From: JBOGEN01 sp050743265
GTDB lineage: Bacteria > Actinomycetota > Actinomycetes > JBOGEN01
Direction: 5' to 3'
DNA: 60,059 bases
Assembly: GCA_050743265.1 (NCBI GenBank)
Contig: JBOGEN010000166.1
Span: 1 to 60,059, forward strand
The notes under the pieces are model-generated. The model saw only the letters and a list, made by a program, of their open reading frames with translations, did no database searches and was not told the DNA's origin. This document shows positions 1 through 11,205 of this stretch, one piece after another. The position numbers were made by a program, and so were the translations under genes. The first letter of the stretch is position 1. Each line of letters begins with the position of its first letter.

Positions 1-1879
<1,879 letters not shown>

Positions 1880-1880
<1 letters not shown>

Positions 1881-3001
1881 CAGGCAGCCCTCCCCGTCTG
1901 CATCAGCGCGGTGAACCTGTCGAAGAGGTACCCGGCGTCGTGCGGTCCGGCGGCCGCCTCCGGGTGGTACTGGACGGAGAACGCCGGCACGTCCAGGCAG
2001 CGCAGGCCTTCGACGACGTCGTCGTTGAGGCAGACGTGGGACACCTCGACCCGTCCGTACGGCGTGTCGCTCACCCGGTCGGCCGGTGCCTCGACGGCGA
2101 AGCCGTGGTTGTGGGACGTCACCTCGACCTTGCCTGTCCTCCGGTCGATGACGGGCTGGTTGATGCCGCGGTGCCCGAACCGCAGCTTGTACGTGCCGAA
2201 GCCGACCGCCCGCCCCAGCACCTGGTTGCCGAAGCAGATCCCGAACAGCGGCACCCGGGAGTCCAGCACCCCGCGGGCGGCGGCCACTGCGGCGTCCGCC
2301 GTCGCGGGGTCGCCGGGACCGTTGGAGAGGAACACCCCGTCCGGGTCGCGGGCGAGCAGGTCCGCCGCGGTGGAGGACGCGGGCATCACGTGCACCTCGA
2401 CGCCGCGCTCGGCCAGCCGGGTCGGCGTCATGCGCTTGATGCCGAGGTCGAGCGCCGCCACCCGCATGCGGGTCGGGACGCCTGCGGGAGGGCTCACCAC
2501 GTACGGCTCAGCCGTCGTGACCTCGGAGACGAGGTCCGCGCCGGCCATACTCGGGCTCTCCCTCACGCGGGCGAGCAGCGCCTCACGGTCCCGCTCGGTG
2601 GTCGACACCCCCACCCGCATGGCGCCGCGCTCCCGCAGGTGGCGCGTGAGCGCGCGGGTGTCCACCTGCCCCACGCCGACCACGCCGTGCCGGCTCAGCT
2701 CGGCGTCCAGGGTGCGGGTAGCCCGCCAGCTGCTCGCGACCCGGGCGGGGTCACGGACCACGAAGCCCGCGACCCAGACGCGGCCGGACTCCGGGTCCTC
2801 GTCGTTGATCCCGGTGTTGCCGATGTGCGGCGCCGTCATCGCGACGACCTGCCGGTGGTACGAGGGATCGGTGAGCGTCTCCTGGTACCCGCTCATCGCG
2901 GTGCAGAAGACGGCCTCGCCGAAGGCCTCCCCCTCGGCTCCGAACGCCTCGCCGGTGAACGTGCGCCCGTCCTCGCAGACGAGCAGGGCGGGCGGTCTCA
3001 C
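1880..3001 (-). CDS. carA: Carbamoyl-phosphate synthase small (glutaminase) subunit
   Basis: Hydrolyses glutamine and delivers ammonia to CarB. The protein has 373 residues, normal for the family. The N-terminal CPSase domain contains the AMSGYQETLTDPSY motif. The C-terminal class I amidotransferase domain has its nucleophile Cys at about 256 (GICFGNQ) and the His/Glu pair at about 346/348 (QYHPE). The GTG start overlaps the stop of the upstream membrane-protein gene by four bases (GTGA). It is co-transcribed within the pyr operon. Confidence 0.97.
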
Positions 3002-3591
3002 GGGCTGGTCTCCTCTCCCCGGGGTCCGGCGAGCATGGCGGGTCGGGCAAGTGTCCTGGCGGCGTCGACGAGGTCGCCGTGGCGGGCCACCTCGCGGGCG
3101 CGGAAGCCGGTGTCCAGGCGTACGCCGCCGTGCTCCCAGGTGAGGACGAGCAGACCGTCGCCGGTGACGACCTTGCCCGCCATCCCCCGGTCCGTGCGCG
3201 CCCCGAGGAGCCGGTCCCCCGGGACGAACAGGTCGGGCGCCCCGGTCCGGGCGAGCAGCACGCCCTCCGCGGCAACGGTGAGGACCGCCCGGCTGCGGAC
3301 CCCGAGGCCGTGCCGGACGACGCGGTCGAGCCAGTCACCGGCGCGGGTGGTGCACACGTACACGCCCTCGTCCGGACCGGCCAGGATCGGGCCGAGGTCG
3401 CCGGGGACGCCGGGCAGCGCCGGGACGTCACCCTGCCGCGCGGCCCGGTGCTGCCACCCGCGCCACATGAGCAGGAAGACGACGGCCACCGCGAGCAGCA
3501 CGAGCCCGGTCAGGGCGAGCCGGGCCGGCCAGGCCGTGACCGGCTGCGATGCGGGAGCCCGCGCGAGCACGGGGGCGAGCGGGACGCTCAC
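2998..3591 (-). CDS. Small membrane protein of the pyrC-carA interval
   Basis: A 197-residue protein with one N-terminal transmembrane segment at about residues 20-42, followed by a soluble cytoplasmic domain of about 150 residues. Actinobacterial pyr operons regularly carry such a gene between pyrC and carA (Rv1382 position in Mycobacterium tuberculosis). The soluble part looks like an all-beta, possibly PH-like fold, but I see no catalytic motif and its role is unknown. The GTG at 3591 was chosen because it forms a GTGA overlap with the pyrC stop; its own stop overlaps carA the same way. The frame stays open further upstream, but only inside pyrC. Confidence 0.85.
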   Translation of the reverse strand: MSVPLAPVLARAPASQPVTAWPARLALTGLVLLAVAVVFLLMWRGWQHRAARQGDVPALPGVPGDLGPILAGPDEGVYVCTTRAGDWLDRVVRHGLGVRSRAVLTVAAEGVLLARTGAPDLFVPGDRLLGARTDRGMAGKVVTGDGLLVLTWEHGGVRLDTGFRAREVARHGDLVDAARTLARPAMLAGPRGEETSP

Positions 3592-4889
3592 ACGAGCTTC
3601 CCGTCGAGCACCGTGGGGCGGCCCCGCAGGAAGGTGGCGACGACGCGACCGGGCAGGGTCATGCCGGCGTACGGGGTGTTGCGGCTGCGGGACGCGAGCA
3701 CGGCCGGGTCCACGGTGATCGTCGCGGACGGGTCGACGAGCGTGAGGTTCGCCGGCTCCCCGGCTGCGAGGGGTCGCCCGTGACCGGCGAGCCGGCCGAT
3801 CCGGGCGGGGCGGTACGACATGCGGTCGGCCACCCCCTCCCACCCGAGGAGCCCGGTGTCGACCAGCGAGCGCTGCACGACCCCGAGCGCGGTCTCGAGG
3901 CCGAGCATGCCCATGGCGGCGGCGCTCCACTCGGTCTCCTTGTCCTCGATCGGGTGCGGCGCGTGGTCGGTCGCGATGGCGTCGATCGTGCCGTCGGCCA
4001 CGGCGGCCCGCAGCGCCGAGACGTCCTCGGCGGAGCGCAGCGGCGGGTTCACCTTGAACACCGGGTCGTACGAGGTGACGAGGTCGTCGGTGAGCAGCAG
4101 GTGGTGCGGGGTCACCTCCGCGGACACGTCCCAGCCCTTGGACTTCGCCCAGCGCAGGATCTCCACCGACCCGGCCGTCGAGACGTGACAGACGTGCAGG
4201 CGCGAACCGACGTGCGCGGCGAGGAGCACGTCCCGGGCGATGACCGCCTCCTCGGCGACCGCGGGCCAGCCCGCCAGGCCGAGCACGCCGGACAGCGGCC
4301 CCTCGTTCATCTGAGCCGACTCGGTGAGCCGGGGCTCCTGTGCGTGCTGGGCCACGACGCCGTCGAAGGCCTTGACGTACTCGAGCGCCCGGCGCATGAG
4401 CACCGCGTCCGACACGCAGTGCCCGTCGTCGGAGAAGACCCGCACGCGCGCGGCGGAGTCGGCCATCGCGCCGAGCTCGGCGAGCCGCTCCCCCGCGATG
4501 CCGACGGTCACGGCACCGACGGGCTGCACGTCGCAGCAGCCGGCCTCGCGTCCGAGACGCCAGACCTGCTCCACGACGCCCGCCGTGTCGGCAACGGGGT
4601 CGGTGTTCGCCATCGCGTGCACCGCGGTGAAGCCTCCGAGCGCGGCCGCCCGGGCACCGGACTCGACGGTCTCGGCGTCCTCGCGTCCGGGCTCACGCAG
4701 GTGGGTGTGCAGGTCGACCAGCCCGGGGAGGGCGACGAGGCCGTCCGCGTCGAGCACCTCGGCGCCGGTGGCCGGAGCGCCGGCAGAGCCTGCAGGGCCC
4801 ACCTCGGTGAGCGCGCCGTCGGCGAGGACGAGGTCGACCGGGTCGCCGCCGAGGGGGCGGGCCCCACGGATGATCCAGGACGTGCTCAC
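3588..4889 (-). CDS. pyrC: Dihydroorotase
   Basis: Cyclises N-carbamoyl-aspartate to dihydroorotate, the third pyrimidine step. The 433-residue class I enzyme has the metal-binding DLHTHLREPG motif near residue 60 and the C-terminal DHAPH motif, which marks the active amidohydrolase rather than a catalytically dead paralogue. The GTG start at 4889 gives a four-base GTGA overlap with the pyrB stop. A longer in-frame reading to 5270 would run inside pyrB and is rejected. The pyrB-pyrC order also fits a PyrB/PyrC functional partnership. Confidence 0.96.
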   Translation of the reverse strand: MSTSWIIRGARPLGGDPVDLVLADGALTEVGPAGSAGAPATGAEVLDADGLVALPGLVDLHTHLREPGREDAETVESGARAAALGGFTAVHAMANTDPVADTAGVVEQVWRLGREAGCCDVQPVGAVTVGIAGERLAELGAMADSAARVRVFSDDGHCVSDAVLMRRALEYVKAFDGVVAQHAQEPRLTESAQMNEGPLSGVLGLAGWPAVAEEAVIARDVLLAAHVGSRLHVCHVSTAGSVEILRWAKSKGWDVSAEVTPHHLLLTDDLVTSYDPVFKVNPPLRSAEDVSALRAAVADGTIDAIATDHAPHPIEDKETEWSAAAMGMLGLETALGVVQRSLVDTGLLGWEGVADRMSYRPARIGRLAGHGRPLAAGEPANLTLVDPSATITVDPAVLASRSRNTPYAGMTLPGRVVATFLRGRPTVLDGKLV

Positions 4890-5859
4890 GCGCCGGCCTC
4901 CTCGAGGGTGCTCTCGCTGGTGTTCTCGGGCGCCCGTCCGAGCGCGGTCTCCGCGCCCCCGAGCAGCAGGTACAGGACGGCCATCCGGACGCTGACCCCG
5001 TTCGCGACCTGCTCGACGATCGTCGAGCGCGGGGAGTCGGCGGCGACCGCGGCGATCTCCAGGCCACGGTTCATCGGACCCGGGTGCATGACGATCGCGT
5101 GGTCGGGCAGCGCCTCGAGCCGGCGGCCGTCCAGCCCGTACCGGCGGCTGTACTCGCGGGCCGAGGGGAAGAACGCGGCGCTCATCCGCTCGCGCTGCAC
5201 GCGCAGCATCATCACCGCGTCGCTCTTGGGCAGCACCGCGTCCAGGTCGTACGACGTCGCGCACGGCCACCCCTGCACGCCCACGGGCAGCAGCGTGGGA
5301 GGCGCCACCAGCGTGACCTCGGCCCCGAGCGTGGCGAGCAGCAGCACGTTCGAGCGGGCCACCCGGCTGTGCAGCACGTCGCCGACGACGGTGACCCGGC
5401 GTCCGGCCAGCTCTCCGAGGTGCCGCCGCATGGTGAACGCGTCGAGCAGGGCCTGCGTCGGGTGCTCGTGGGTGCCGTCACCCGCGGTGTGCACGGACCC
5501 GCCGATCCAGCCCGAGTACGCGTGCCGGTGGGGCGCACCGCTGGACCCGTGCCGGACGACGACCGCGTCCGCCCCCATCGCCTCGAGGGTGAGCGCGGTG
5601 TCCTTGAGGCTCTCCCCCTTGGACACGCTCGACCCCTTGGCGGAGAAGTTGATGACGTCCGCCGAGAGGCGCTTGGCGGCGGCCTCGAACGAGATGCGCG
5701 TCCGGGTGGAGTCCTCGAAGAAGAGGTTGACCACGGTCCGGCCACGGAGGGTCGGCAGCTTCTTGATCGGCCGGTCGGCGAGGCGGGCCAGCTCGTCGGC
5801 GGTGTCGAGGATGAGCAGGGCGTCGTCGCGGGTGAGGTCCCCCGCGGAGAGCAGGTGCT

Positions 5860-5863
<4 letters not shown>
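4886..5863 (-). CDS. pyrB: Aspartate carbamoyltransferase catalytic subunit
   Basis: Transfers the carbamoyl group to aspartate, the committed step of pyrimidine synthesis. It has 325 residues. The carbamoyl-phosphate loop STRTR is at about 52-56, and HPTQALLDA and the C-terminal HPGPMNRG motif are intact. No pyrI regulatory subunit gene is present, as usual in actinobacteria, so control is expected through PyrR. The GTG start overlaps the pyrR stop by four bases. Confidence 0.97.
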
Positions 5864-6489
<626 letters not shown>

Positions 6490-6496
6490 GCGTGAA

Positions 6497-6540
6497 CCGA
6501 CCTCCTTCCCCGCCTCTCGGGACGGGTCGTTAAAGGACGT
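6497..6540 (-). promoter_or_regulatory. PyrR-binding RNA hairpin over the pyrR Shine-Dalgarno
   Basis: On the minus strand the leader reads GTCCTTTAACGA, then CCCG, a loop TCCCGAGAGG, then CGGG and GAAGGAGGT. The outer stem CCTT/AAGG and inner stem CCCG/CGGG enclose the conserved GAGAGG loop of known PyrR-binding elements. The 3' arm of the outer stem is the pyrR ribosome-binding site itself. When PyrR with UMP holds the hairpin, translation should be blocked. This is the mycobacterial mode, not the Bacillus attenuation mode. No intrinsic terminator was seen here. Confidence 0.8.
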
Positions 6541-6570
6541 CTGCCCCGGGATGCCCCGGGACCGCGGACC

Positions 6571-6576
6571 ACGCTA
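6571..6576 (-). promoter_or_regulatory. Candidate -10 box of the pyr operon
   Basis: TGC-TAGCGT on the minus strand resembles an extended -10 (TANNNT). It would start transcription near 6563, just upstream of the PyrR hairpin. No good -35 lies 16-18 bases upstream, so this is tentative. Confidence 0.35.
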
Positions 6577-6667
6577 GCAGCCGAAGGGCCCCCCGGACGC
6601 CGCGTCCGCATTCCGAACGGGCACCATGGCGGTGCGCCGAACGGGTGATGGTGCGAGCACAGAGCGC

Positions 6668-6696
6668 TTGACGCGCATCAAACGCCGCCGTACGGT
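6668..6696 (+). promoter_or_regulatory. bldD promoter (housekeeping sigma type)
   Basis: TTGACG (6668-6673), a 17-base spacer, then TACGGT (6691-6696): a near-consensus actinobacterial vegetative promoter. Transcription would start near 6703 and leave a leader of about 168 bases before bldD. The -10 is overlapped by a BldD operator. The rest of the 381-base gap between pyrR and bldD holds the pyr leader and a second BldD site; I see nothing else in it. Confidence 0.75.
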
Positions 6697-6709
6697 CACT
6701 CTGAGTAGT
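6695..6709. promoter_or_regulatory. BldD operator 1 (over the bldD -10 and start site)
   Basis: GTCACTCTGAGTAGT matches the BldD palindrome NTNACNC(A/T)GNGTNAN at 9 of 10 fixed positions. It overlaps the -10 box and predicted start site of bldD, the expected position for autorepression. Confidence 0.65.
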
Positions 6710-6830
6710 TGCCGAGCGAGGCTATGAGCTCGGGTGCAGCACGGTCACCCAGTCGGCGCCGCCTGAAAGCGCGTCGGCAAGCACCCGAGGGAGCCAGTGG
6801 TGAGACCGTCGCCCGGGTCTTGGGGGATTG

Positions 6831-6845
6831 GTTACGGAGAGTCAC
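6831..6845. promoter_or_regulatory. BldD operator 2 (bldD leader)
   Basis: GTTACGGAGAGTCAC matches the BldD consensus at 9 of 10 fixed positions, with a clean GTNAC half-site inverted repeat. It ends 25 bases before the bldD start codon and 136 bases after operator 1. A second site in the leader suggests a roadblock or looping contribution to autorepression. Confidence 0.55.
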
Positions 6846-6870
6846 TGGACTTCGAGAAAAGAGCCTCGCG

Positions 6871-7359
6871 ATGACGACCGAGTACGCCAAGGCGCTGGGA
6901 TCCCGGCTGCGCGCCATCAGGACCCAGCAAGGACTGTCCCTCCATGGAGTCGAAGAGAAGTCCAAGGGACGGTGGAAGGCCGTCGTAGTGGGTTCGTACG
7001 AGCGCGGCGACCGCGCCGTCACCGTGCAGAAGCTCGCCGAGCTCGCCGACTTCTACGGCGTCCCCGTGCCCGAGCTGCTGCCGGAGGGCCAGACGAACGC
7101 AGCGGTGGAGCCACCGCCCCGGGTCGTCATCGACCTGGAGCGACTGGCGGACGTGGCACCGGAGTCCTCCGGCCTGCTCTCCCGCTACGTCGCGGCCATC
7201 CAGAGCCAGCGCGGTGACTACAACGGCCGCGTCCTCTCGATCCGCCAGGACGACCTGCGCACCCTCGCCGTCATGTACGACGAGACGCCGAGCCGGCTCG
7301 CAGAGCGGCTCGTCGGCTGGGGAGTGCTCAACCCCGAAGCGCGGCGCGGGCTGGACTGA
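6871..7359 (+). CDS. bldD: BldD-family c-di-GMP-responsive developmental regulator
   Basis: A 162-residue DNA-binding protein. The N-terminal helix-turn-helix (about residues 8-68, RLRAIRTQQGLSLHGVEEK, SYERGDRAVTV) is almost identical in sequence to Streptomyces BldD. The C-terminal domain keeps the c-di-GMP signature RGD-X8-RQDD at residues 114-128, the same numbering as in Streptomyces. With c-di-GMP bound, BldD dimerises and represses sporulation and developmental genes. The ATG at 6871 begins MTTEYAKALG, matching the family start; an open frame from 6709 adds an unrelated 54 residues and crosses the promoter. Convergent with nusB. Confidence 0.95.
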   Translation: MTTEYAKALGSRLRAIRTQQGLSLHGVEEKSKGRWKAVVVGSYERGDRAVTVQKLAELADFYGVPVPELLPEGQTNAAVEPPPRVVIDLERLADVAPESSGLLSRYVAAIQSQRGDYNGRVLSIRQDDLRTLAVMYDETPSRLAERLVGWGVLNPEARRGLD

Positions 7360-7369
7360 CCACGGCGGT

Positions 7370-7401
7370 CGGCCCCGCGGGCAGCACGTGCCCCGGGGCC
7401 G
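7370..7401. terminator. Bidirectional hairpin terminator between bldD and nusB
   Basis: An 8-pair stem CGGCCCCG/CGGGGCCG continues after a one-base bulge into GGGCA/TGCCC around a GCACG loop. It lies between two convergent genes. There is no U tract, which is common for actinobacterial terminators. Confidence 0.6.
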
Positions 7402-7476
7402 GCTCGCTGGTGGCACCTGACCCGCCGCCCCCGACTGGACACGCCGAGGCGCCCCGCGGCTGGGACGACCGGCCTC

Positions 7477-7887
7477 CTAGAGGGTGAGCGACGTCTTGGT
7501 GGCCTGCAGCCTGGCCAGCAGCCCGTTGACGAAGCCCGGCGACTCGTCCGTGGAGAGCTGCCGGGCCAGGGAGACCGCCTCGGACAGCACGACCGCGTCC
7601 GGCACGTCGTCCTCCCACAGCAGCTCATACGTACCCAGGCGCAGGATGTTGCGGTCGACGACAGGCATGCGGTCGAGCGTCCAGCCCACCGCGTAGTGCG
7701 AGAGCAGCGCGTCGATGCGCTCGAGATGGGCGACCACGCCCTCGACGAGGGAGACCGTGTACGCGGCGACGGGCGGGTCGGCGAGCTCGCGCCGGGCGGT
7801 GAGCACGCGGAGCGGGAGGTCGCCCCGCACGTCCGCCTCGTACAGGACGTCGAGGGCGCGCTTCCTCGCCTTGCCGCGGGCAGACAT
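7477..7887 (-). CDS. nusB: Transcription antitermination factor NusB
   Basis: A small all-helical RNA-binding protein that, with NusE (S10), binds boxA RNA and supports rRNA antitermination. It has 136 residues, a normal length. Family features are the N-terminal ARGKARKRALDVLYEAD, the central DRMPVVDRNILRLGTYELL and the C-terminal SPGFVNGLL. ATG start. It follows efp by 11 bases, the usual efp-nusB arrangement, and is the last gene of the aro-efp block. Confidence 0.95.
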   Translation of the reverse strand: MSARGKARKRALDVLYEADVRGDLPLRVLTARRELADPPVAAYTVSLVEGVVAHLERIDALLSHYAVGWTLDRMPVVDRNILRLGTYELLWEDDVPDAVVLSEAVSLARQLSTDESPGFVNGLLARLQATKTSLTL

Positions 7888-7898
7888 GGGGGGCGGCG

Positions 7899-8462
7899 CT
7901 AGCCGGTCACCCGGCCCAGGTAGTCGCCCGAGCGGGTGTCGATCTTGACCTTCTCGCCCTGGGTGATGAACAGGGGGACCTGGACCTCGGCCCCGGTCTC
8001 CAGCGTGGCGGGCTTCGTCCCCCCGGTGGAGCGGTCGCCCTGCATGCCGGGCTCGGTGTAGGTGACGGTGAGCTCGACCGAGGCCGGCAGCTCCACGTAG
8101 AGCGGGTTGCCCTCGTGCAGGGCGACCGTCGCCTCCTGGTTCTCCATCATGTAGCTCGCCGCGTCCCCCACCGTCGCGCCCGGCACGTGGAGCTGGTCGT
8201 AGGTCTGGGTGTCCATGAACACGAAGTCGCCCGCGTCCGCGTACAGGTACTGCATGCCCCTCTTGTCGACGGTGGCGACGTCCACCTTCACCCCGGCGTT
8301 GAACGTCTTGTCGACGACCTTGCCGGACAGCACGTTCTTGAGCTTGGTCCGGACGAAGGCACCGCCCTTGCCGGGCTTGACGTGCTGGAAGTCGACGATG
8401 CTCCACAGCTGCCCGTCAAGGTTGAGGGTCATGCCGTTCTTCAGGTCGTTCGTGGTGGCCAC
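7899..8462 (-). CDS. efp: Translation elongation factor P
   Basis: Relieves ribosomes stalled on polyproline stretches by binding near the E site. It has 187 residues: an N-terminal KOW-like domain, a central OB domain and a C-terminal OB domain. The loop that contacts the P-site tRNA reads KPGKGGAFVRTK near residues 29-40, with its lysine preserved. No EpmA/EpmB or EarP modification genes are nearby. GTG start with an AGGAGAAG ribosome site eight bases upstream. Confidence 0.96.
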   Translation of the reverse strand: MATTNDLKNGMTLNLDGQLWSIVDFQHVKPGKGGAFVRTKLKNVLSGKVVDKTFNAGVKVDVATVDKRGMQYLYADAGDFVFMDTQTYDQLHVPGATVGDAASYMMENQEATVALHEGNPLYVELPASVELTVTYTEPGMQGDRSTGGTKPATLETGAEVQVPLFITQGEKVKIDTRSGDYLGRVTG

Positions 8463-8539
8463 GGTCGTCTTCTCCTGCGTACCTCGTGATGTCGACCGGC
8501 CTCGCGGACCGGCGCCCGGCAGGGCACGCCCCGACGGAC

Positions 8540-9625
8540 TCAGCCGAGGACGAGCAGCTCGCGGGCGGTGGTGGTGAGCAGCCCCGGTTCACCGTCGCGC
8601 ACGACGAGGGTGTCCTCGATACGGACCCCGCCACGCCCCGGCAGGTAGACCCCGGGCTCGATGGTGACCGGCGTTCCTGCAGCGAGTCTACCGGTCGCGG
8701 TATGGCCGATCATTGGCGACTCGTGGATCTCCAGGCCCACGCCGTGGCCCAGCCCGTGCGGGAAGTGCTCGGCGTGCCCGGCGTCCTCGATGACGGCGCG
8801 CGCGGCCTGGTCGACGTCGCGGACGTCCACGCCGGGCCCGAGTGCGGCACGGCCGGCCTGCTGGGCACGGGCGACCAGGTCGTACACCTCGCGCTGCCAG
8901 TCGGCGGGGGGCGCACCGACGACGAAGGTCCTGGTCTCGTCGGCGTGGTAGCCCCCGCGGCAGGCCCCGAAGTCGATCTTGAGCAGGTCCCCCTGCTCGA
9001 TCTCGCGGTCGGTGGGCCGGTGGTGCGGCACCGCGCTGTTCGGGCCGCTCGCCACGATGGTCTCGAACGCGGGTCCGTCAGCTCCGTGCGCCCGCATCGC
9101 GGCCTCGAGCTCGATCGCCACGTCCCTCTCGGTTCGGCCAGGTCGCACCTGCAGCATGACGTCGGCGAGCGCACGGTCGCTGATCGCGCAGGCCTCGGTC
9201 AGCAGCGCGAGCTCCGCATCGTCCTTGACCTCGCGCAGTCCCTCGACGGCGCGGCCCAGGTCGACCATCGCCATCGTGCCCGCGGTGTCGGTGAGGCTGC
9301 GATGCAGCGCGACCGTGACGTCGTGCGCCTCGAACGCGAGATGCTCGACGTGCTGCGCGGCCGCACGCTCGACGAGCGCCGCGGCGCAGTCCCGCCGGAT
9401 CACCCGCTCGGTGTCCGGTGCCTGGGCGGCAGCCTGGGTCTCGTACCGGCCGTCCGTGGCCAGGACGGTCGCCTCCAGGGTGAGGAGCAGCGCCGCGTTC
9501 GAGCCGGTGAACCCGGTCAGGTAGCGGACGTTGACCATCCGGGTGACCAGCGCAGCCTCCGCCTGGGACTCGGTGAGCAGCGAGCGGAGGCGGTCACGGC
9601 GTACGGCGGGCGAGGTCTCGGGCAC
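8540..9625 (-). CDS. pepP: Xaa-Pro aminopeptidase (M24 family)
   Basis: A dinuclear-metal peptidase that removes N-terminal residues before proline. It has 361 residues: a creatinase-like N-terminal domain and a C-terminal pita-bread domain. The metal ligands are visible in order: LKIDFGA, ADETRTF, GLGHGVG, TIEPGVY and VRIEDT. It lies between aroQ (nine-base gap) and efp, its usual actinobacterial place, where it is also annotated pepQ. The peptidase versus prolidase specificity cannot be told from sequence alone. Confidence 0.92.
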   Translation of the reverse strand: MPETSPAVRRDRLRSLLTESQAEAALVTRMVNVRYLTGFTGSNAALLLTLEATVLATDGRYETQAAAQAPDTERVIRRDCAAALVERAAAQHVEHLAFEAHDVTVALHRSLTDTAGTMAMVDLGRAVEGLREVKDDAELALLTEACAISDRALADVMLQVRPGRTERDVAIELEAAMRAHGADGPAFETIVASGPNSAVPHHRPTDREIEQGDLLKIDFGACRGGYHADETRTFVVGAPPADWQREVYDLVARAQQAGRAALGPGVDVRDVDQAARAVIEDAGHAEHFPHGLGHGVGLEIHESPMIGHTATGRLAAGTPVTIEPGVYLPGRGGVRIEDTLVVRDGEPGLLTTTARELLVLG

Positions 9626-9634
9626 CCGGCGAGG

Positions 9635-10084
9635 TTACTCGGCGAGCAGGGCGGCGACGGCCCGCAGGGCGAGCCGGTACGAGTCCAGCCCGAATCCGGT
9701 GATCGTGCCCGAGGCCACGCCGGCGACGACGGACGTGTGGCGGAACGCCTCCCGTGCCGCCGGGTTGGTCAGGTGCACCTCGATGAGCGGAGCGGTGCGC
9801 TGGGCGCAGGCGTCCCTCAGGGCGTACGAGTAGTGGGTGAACGCGGCAGGGTTGAGCACGACCGGCGTCGCCGCGTCCGCGGCCTCATGCAGCCAGCGCA
9901 CCAGCTCGGCCTCGTCGTCCGTGGCGCGGACCTCGACCTGCAGGCCGAGCTCACCCCCGGCCGTCTCGCACGCGGAGACGAGGGCGGCGTAGTCGGCCTT
10001 GCCGTAGACGTCGGGCTCCCGGCTGCCCAGGCGGGACAGGTTGGGCCCGTTGAGCACGAGCACGCGGGTCAGGGCAGGACTCAT
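9635..10084 (-). CDS. aroQ: 3-dehydroquinate dehydratase, type II
   Basis: Dehydrates 3-dehydroquinate in the shikimate pathway. It has 149 residues, as usual for the dodecameric type II enzyme. The N-terminal LNGPNLSRLGSREPDVYG holds the catalytic Tyr and Arg of the flexible lid. Also visible are NPAAFTHYSYALRDA and EVHLTNPAAREAFRH with the catalytic His. The ATG overlaps the aroB stop (ATGA). Confidence 0.96.
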   Translation of the reverse strand: MSPALTRVLVLNGPNLSRLGSREPDVYGKADYAALVSACETAGGELGLQVEVRATDDEAELVRWLHEAADAATPVVLNPAAFTHYSYALRDACAQRTAPLIEVHLTNPAAREAFRHTSVVAGVASGTITGFGLDSYRLALRAVAALLAE

Positions 10085-11205
10085 CGCGACACCTCCCCGT
10101 ACGCGGCGAGGAGCAGCGACGGGTCGGGAGCCTCGAGCAGGGAGGGCCGGGCCAGGCCGTCGAGGACGACGAAGCGCAGCCGGTCACCGCGGGTCTTCTT
10201 GTCGCGCTTCATCGCCTCGTGCAGCTGCGCCCAGGCGTCCGCCCGGTACGAGGTGGGCAACCCGACCGCCTCGAGGACGGCCCGGTGCCGGGCAGCGGTG
10301 GCGTCGTCGAGCCGTCCGGAAACCCGGGAGAGCTCGGCGGCGAACACCATGCCGACCGAGACGGCCGCGCCGTGCCGCCACTGGTAGCGCTCGGCCTTCT
10401 CGATCGCGTGGCCGAGCGTGTGCCCGTAGTTGAGGACCTCGCGTCCGACCCCGGTGGTGGAGGTCTCCCGCAGGTCACCGGCGACGACGTCCGCCTTGAC
10501 CCGGACGGCGCGCTCGACCAGCTCCCGCGTGTGGGGGCCGTCCGGGGTGGCGGCGGCGTCCACGCCGCTCTCGACGAGGTCGAGGATCGCCGGGTCCGCG
10601 ATGAAGCCGATCTTGAGCACCTCCGCGAGCCCGCTCACGTAGTCGTGCCGCGGCAGGGTCTCCAGCGCGGCGAGGTCGCAGAGGACGCCCGCCGGGGGGT
10701 GGAACGCGCCCACCAGGTTCTTGCCCTCGGCGGTGTTGAGGCCGGTCTTGCCGCCGATCGCCGCGTCGACCATGCCGAGCAGCGTGGTCGGCACGTGGAC
10801 GACCCGCACGCCGCGCAGCCAGGTGGCGGCGACGAACCCGGCGAGGTCGGTGGCCGCTCCCCCGCCGACGGAGACGATCGCGTCGCTGCGGGTGAAGCCG
10901 ACCTGGCCGAGGACGGACCAGCAGAACCCGGCGACGGCGAGGTCCTTGGCCTCCTCGGCGTCCGGGATCTCCACCGCGTGCGCGGAGTAGCCCTGTCCGC
11001 CGAGGTCGTCACGGACGGTCTCGCCCGTCGTCCCGAGAGCCCGGGGGTGGATCACGGCCACCCGCTGCACGTCCGGGCCGAGGAGACCCGCGAGCTCGCC
11101 CAGCAGGCCGTACCCGACCACCACCTCGTACGGGTCGGCGCCGCCGACCGGGATGCGTGTGGGCTGATCCTGGACCGGCGTGCGGCTCGGCTCGTCGGCG
11201 CTCAC
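10081..11205 (-). CDS. aroB: 3-dehydroquinate synthase
   Basis: NAD- and zinc-dependent cyclisation of DAHP to 3-dehydroquinate. The 374-residue protein shows SVGGGAATDLAGFVAATWLRG-type NAD binding near residues 105-125, the PTTLLGMVDAAIGGKTG motif and the zinc ligand motif NYGHTLGHAIE. The GTG at 11205 was chosen for its GTGA overlap with aroK. Extending to 11805 would cross the whole of aroK in another frame. Confidence 0.96.
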   Translation of the reverse strand: MSADEPSRTPVQDQPTRIPVGGADPYEVVVGYGLLGELAGLLGPDVQRVAVIHPRALGTTGETVRDDLGGQGYSAHAVEIPDAEEAKDLAVAGFCWSVLGQVGFTRSDAIVSVGGGAATDLAGFVAATWLRGVRVVHVPTTLLGMVDAAIGGKTGLNTAEGKNLVGAFHPPAGVLCDLAALETLPRHDYVSGLAEVLKIGFIADPAILDLVESGVDAAATPDGPHTRELVERAVRVKADVVAGDLRETSTTGVGREVLNYGHTLGHAIEKAERYQWRHGAAVSVGMVFAAELSRVSGRLDDATAARHRAVLEAVGLPTSYRADAWAQLHEAMKRDKKTRGDRLRFVVLDGLARPSLLEAPDPSLLLAAYGEVSR

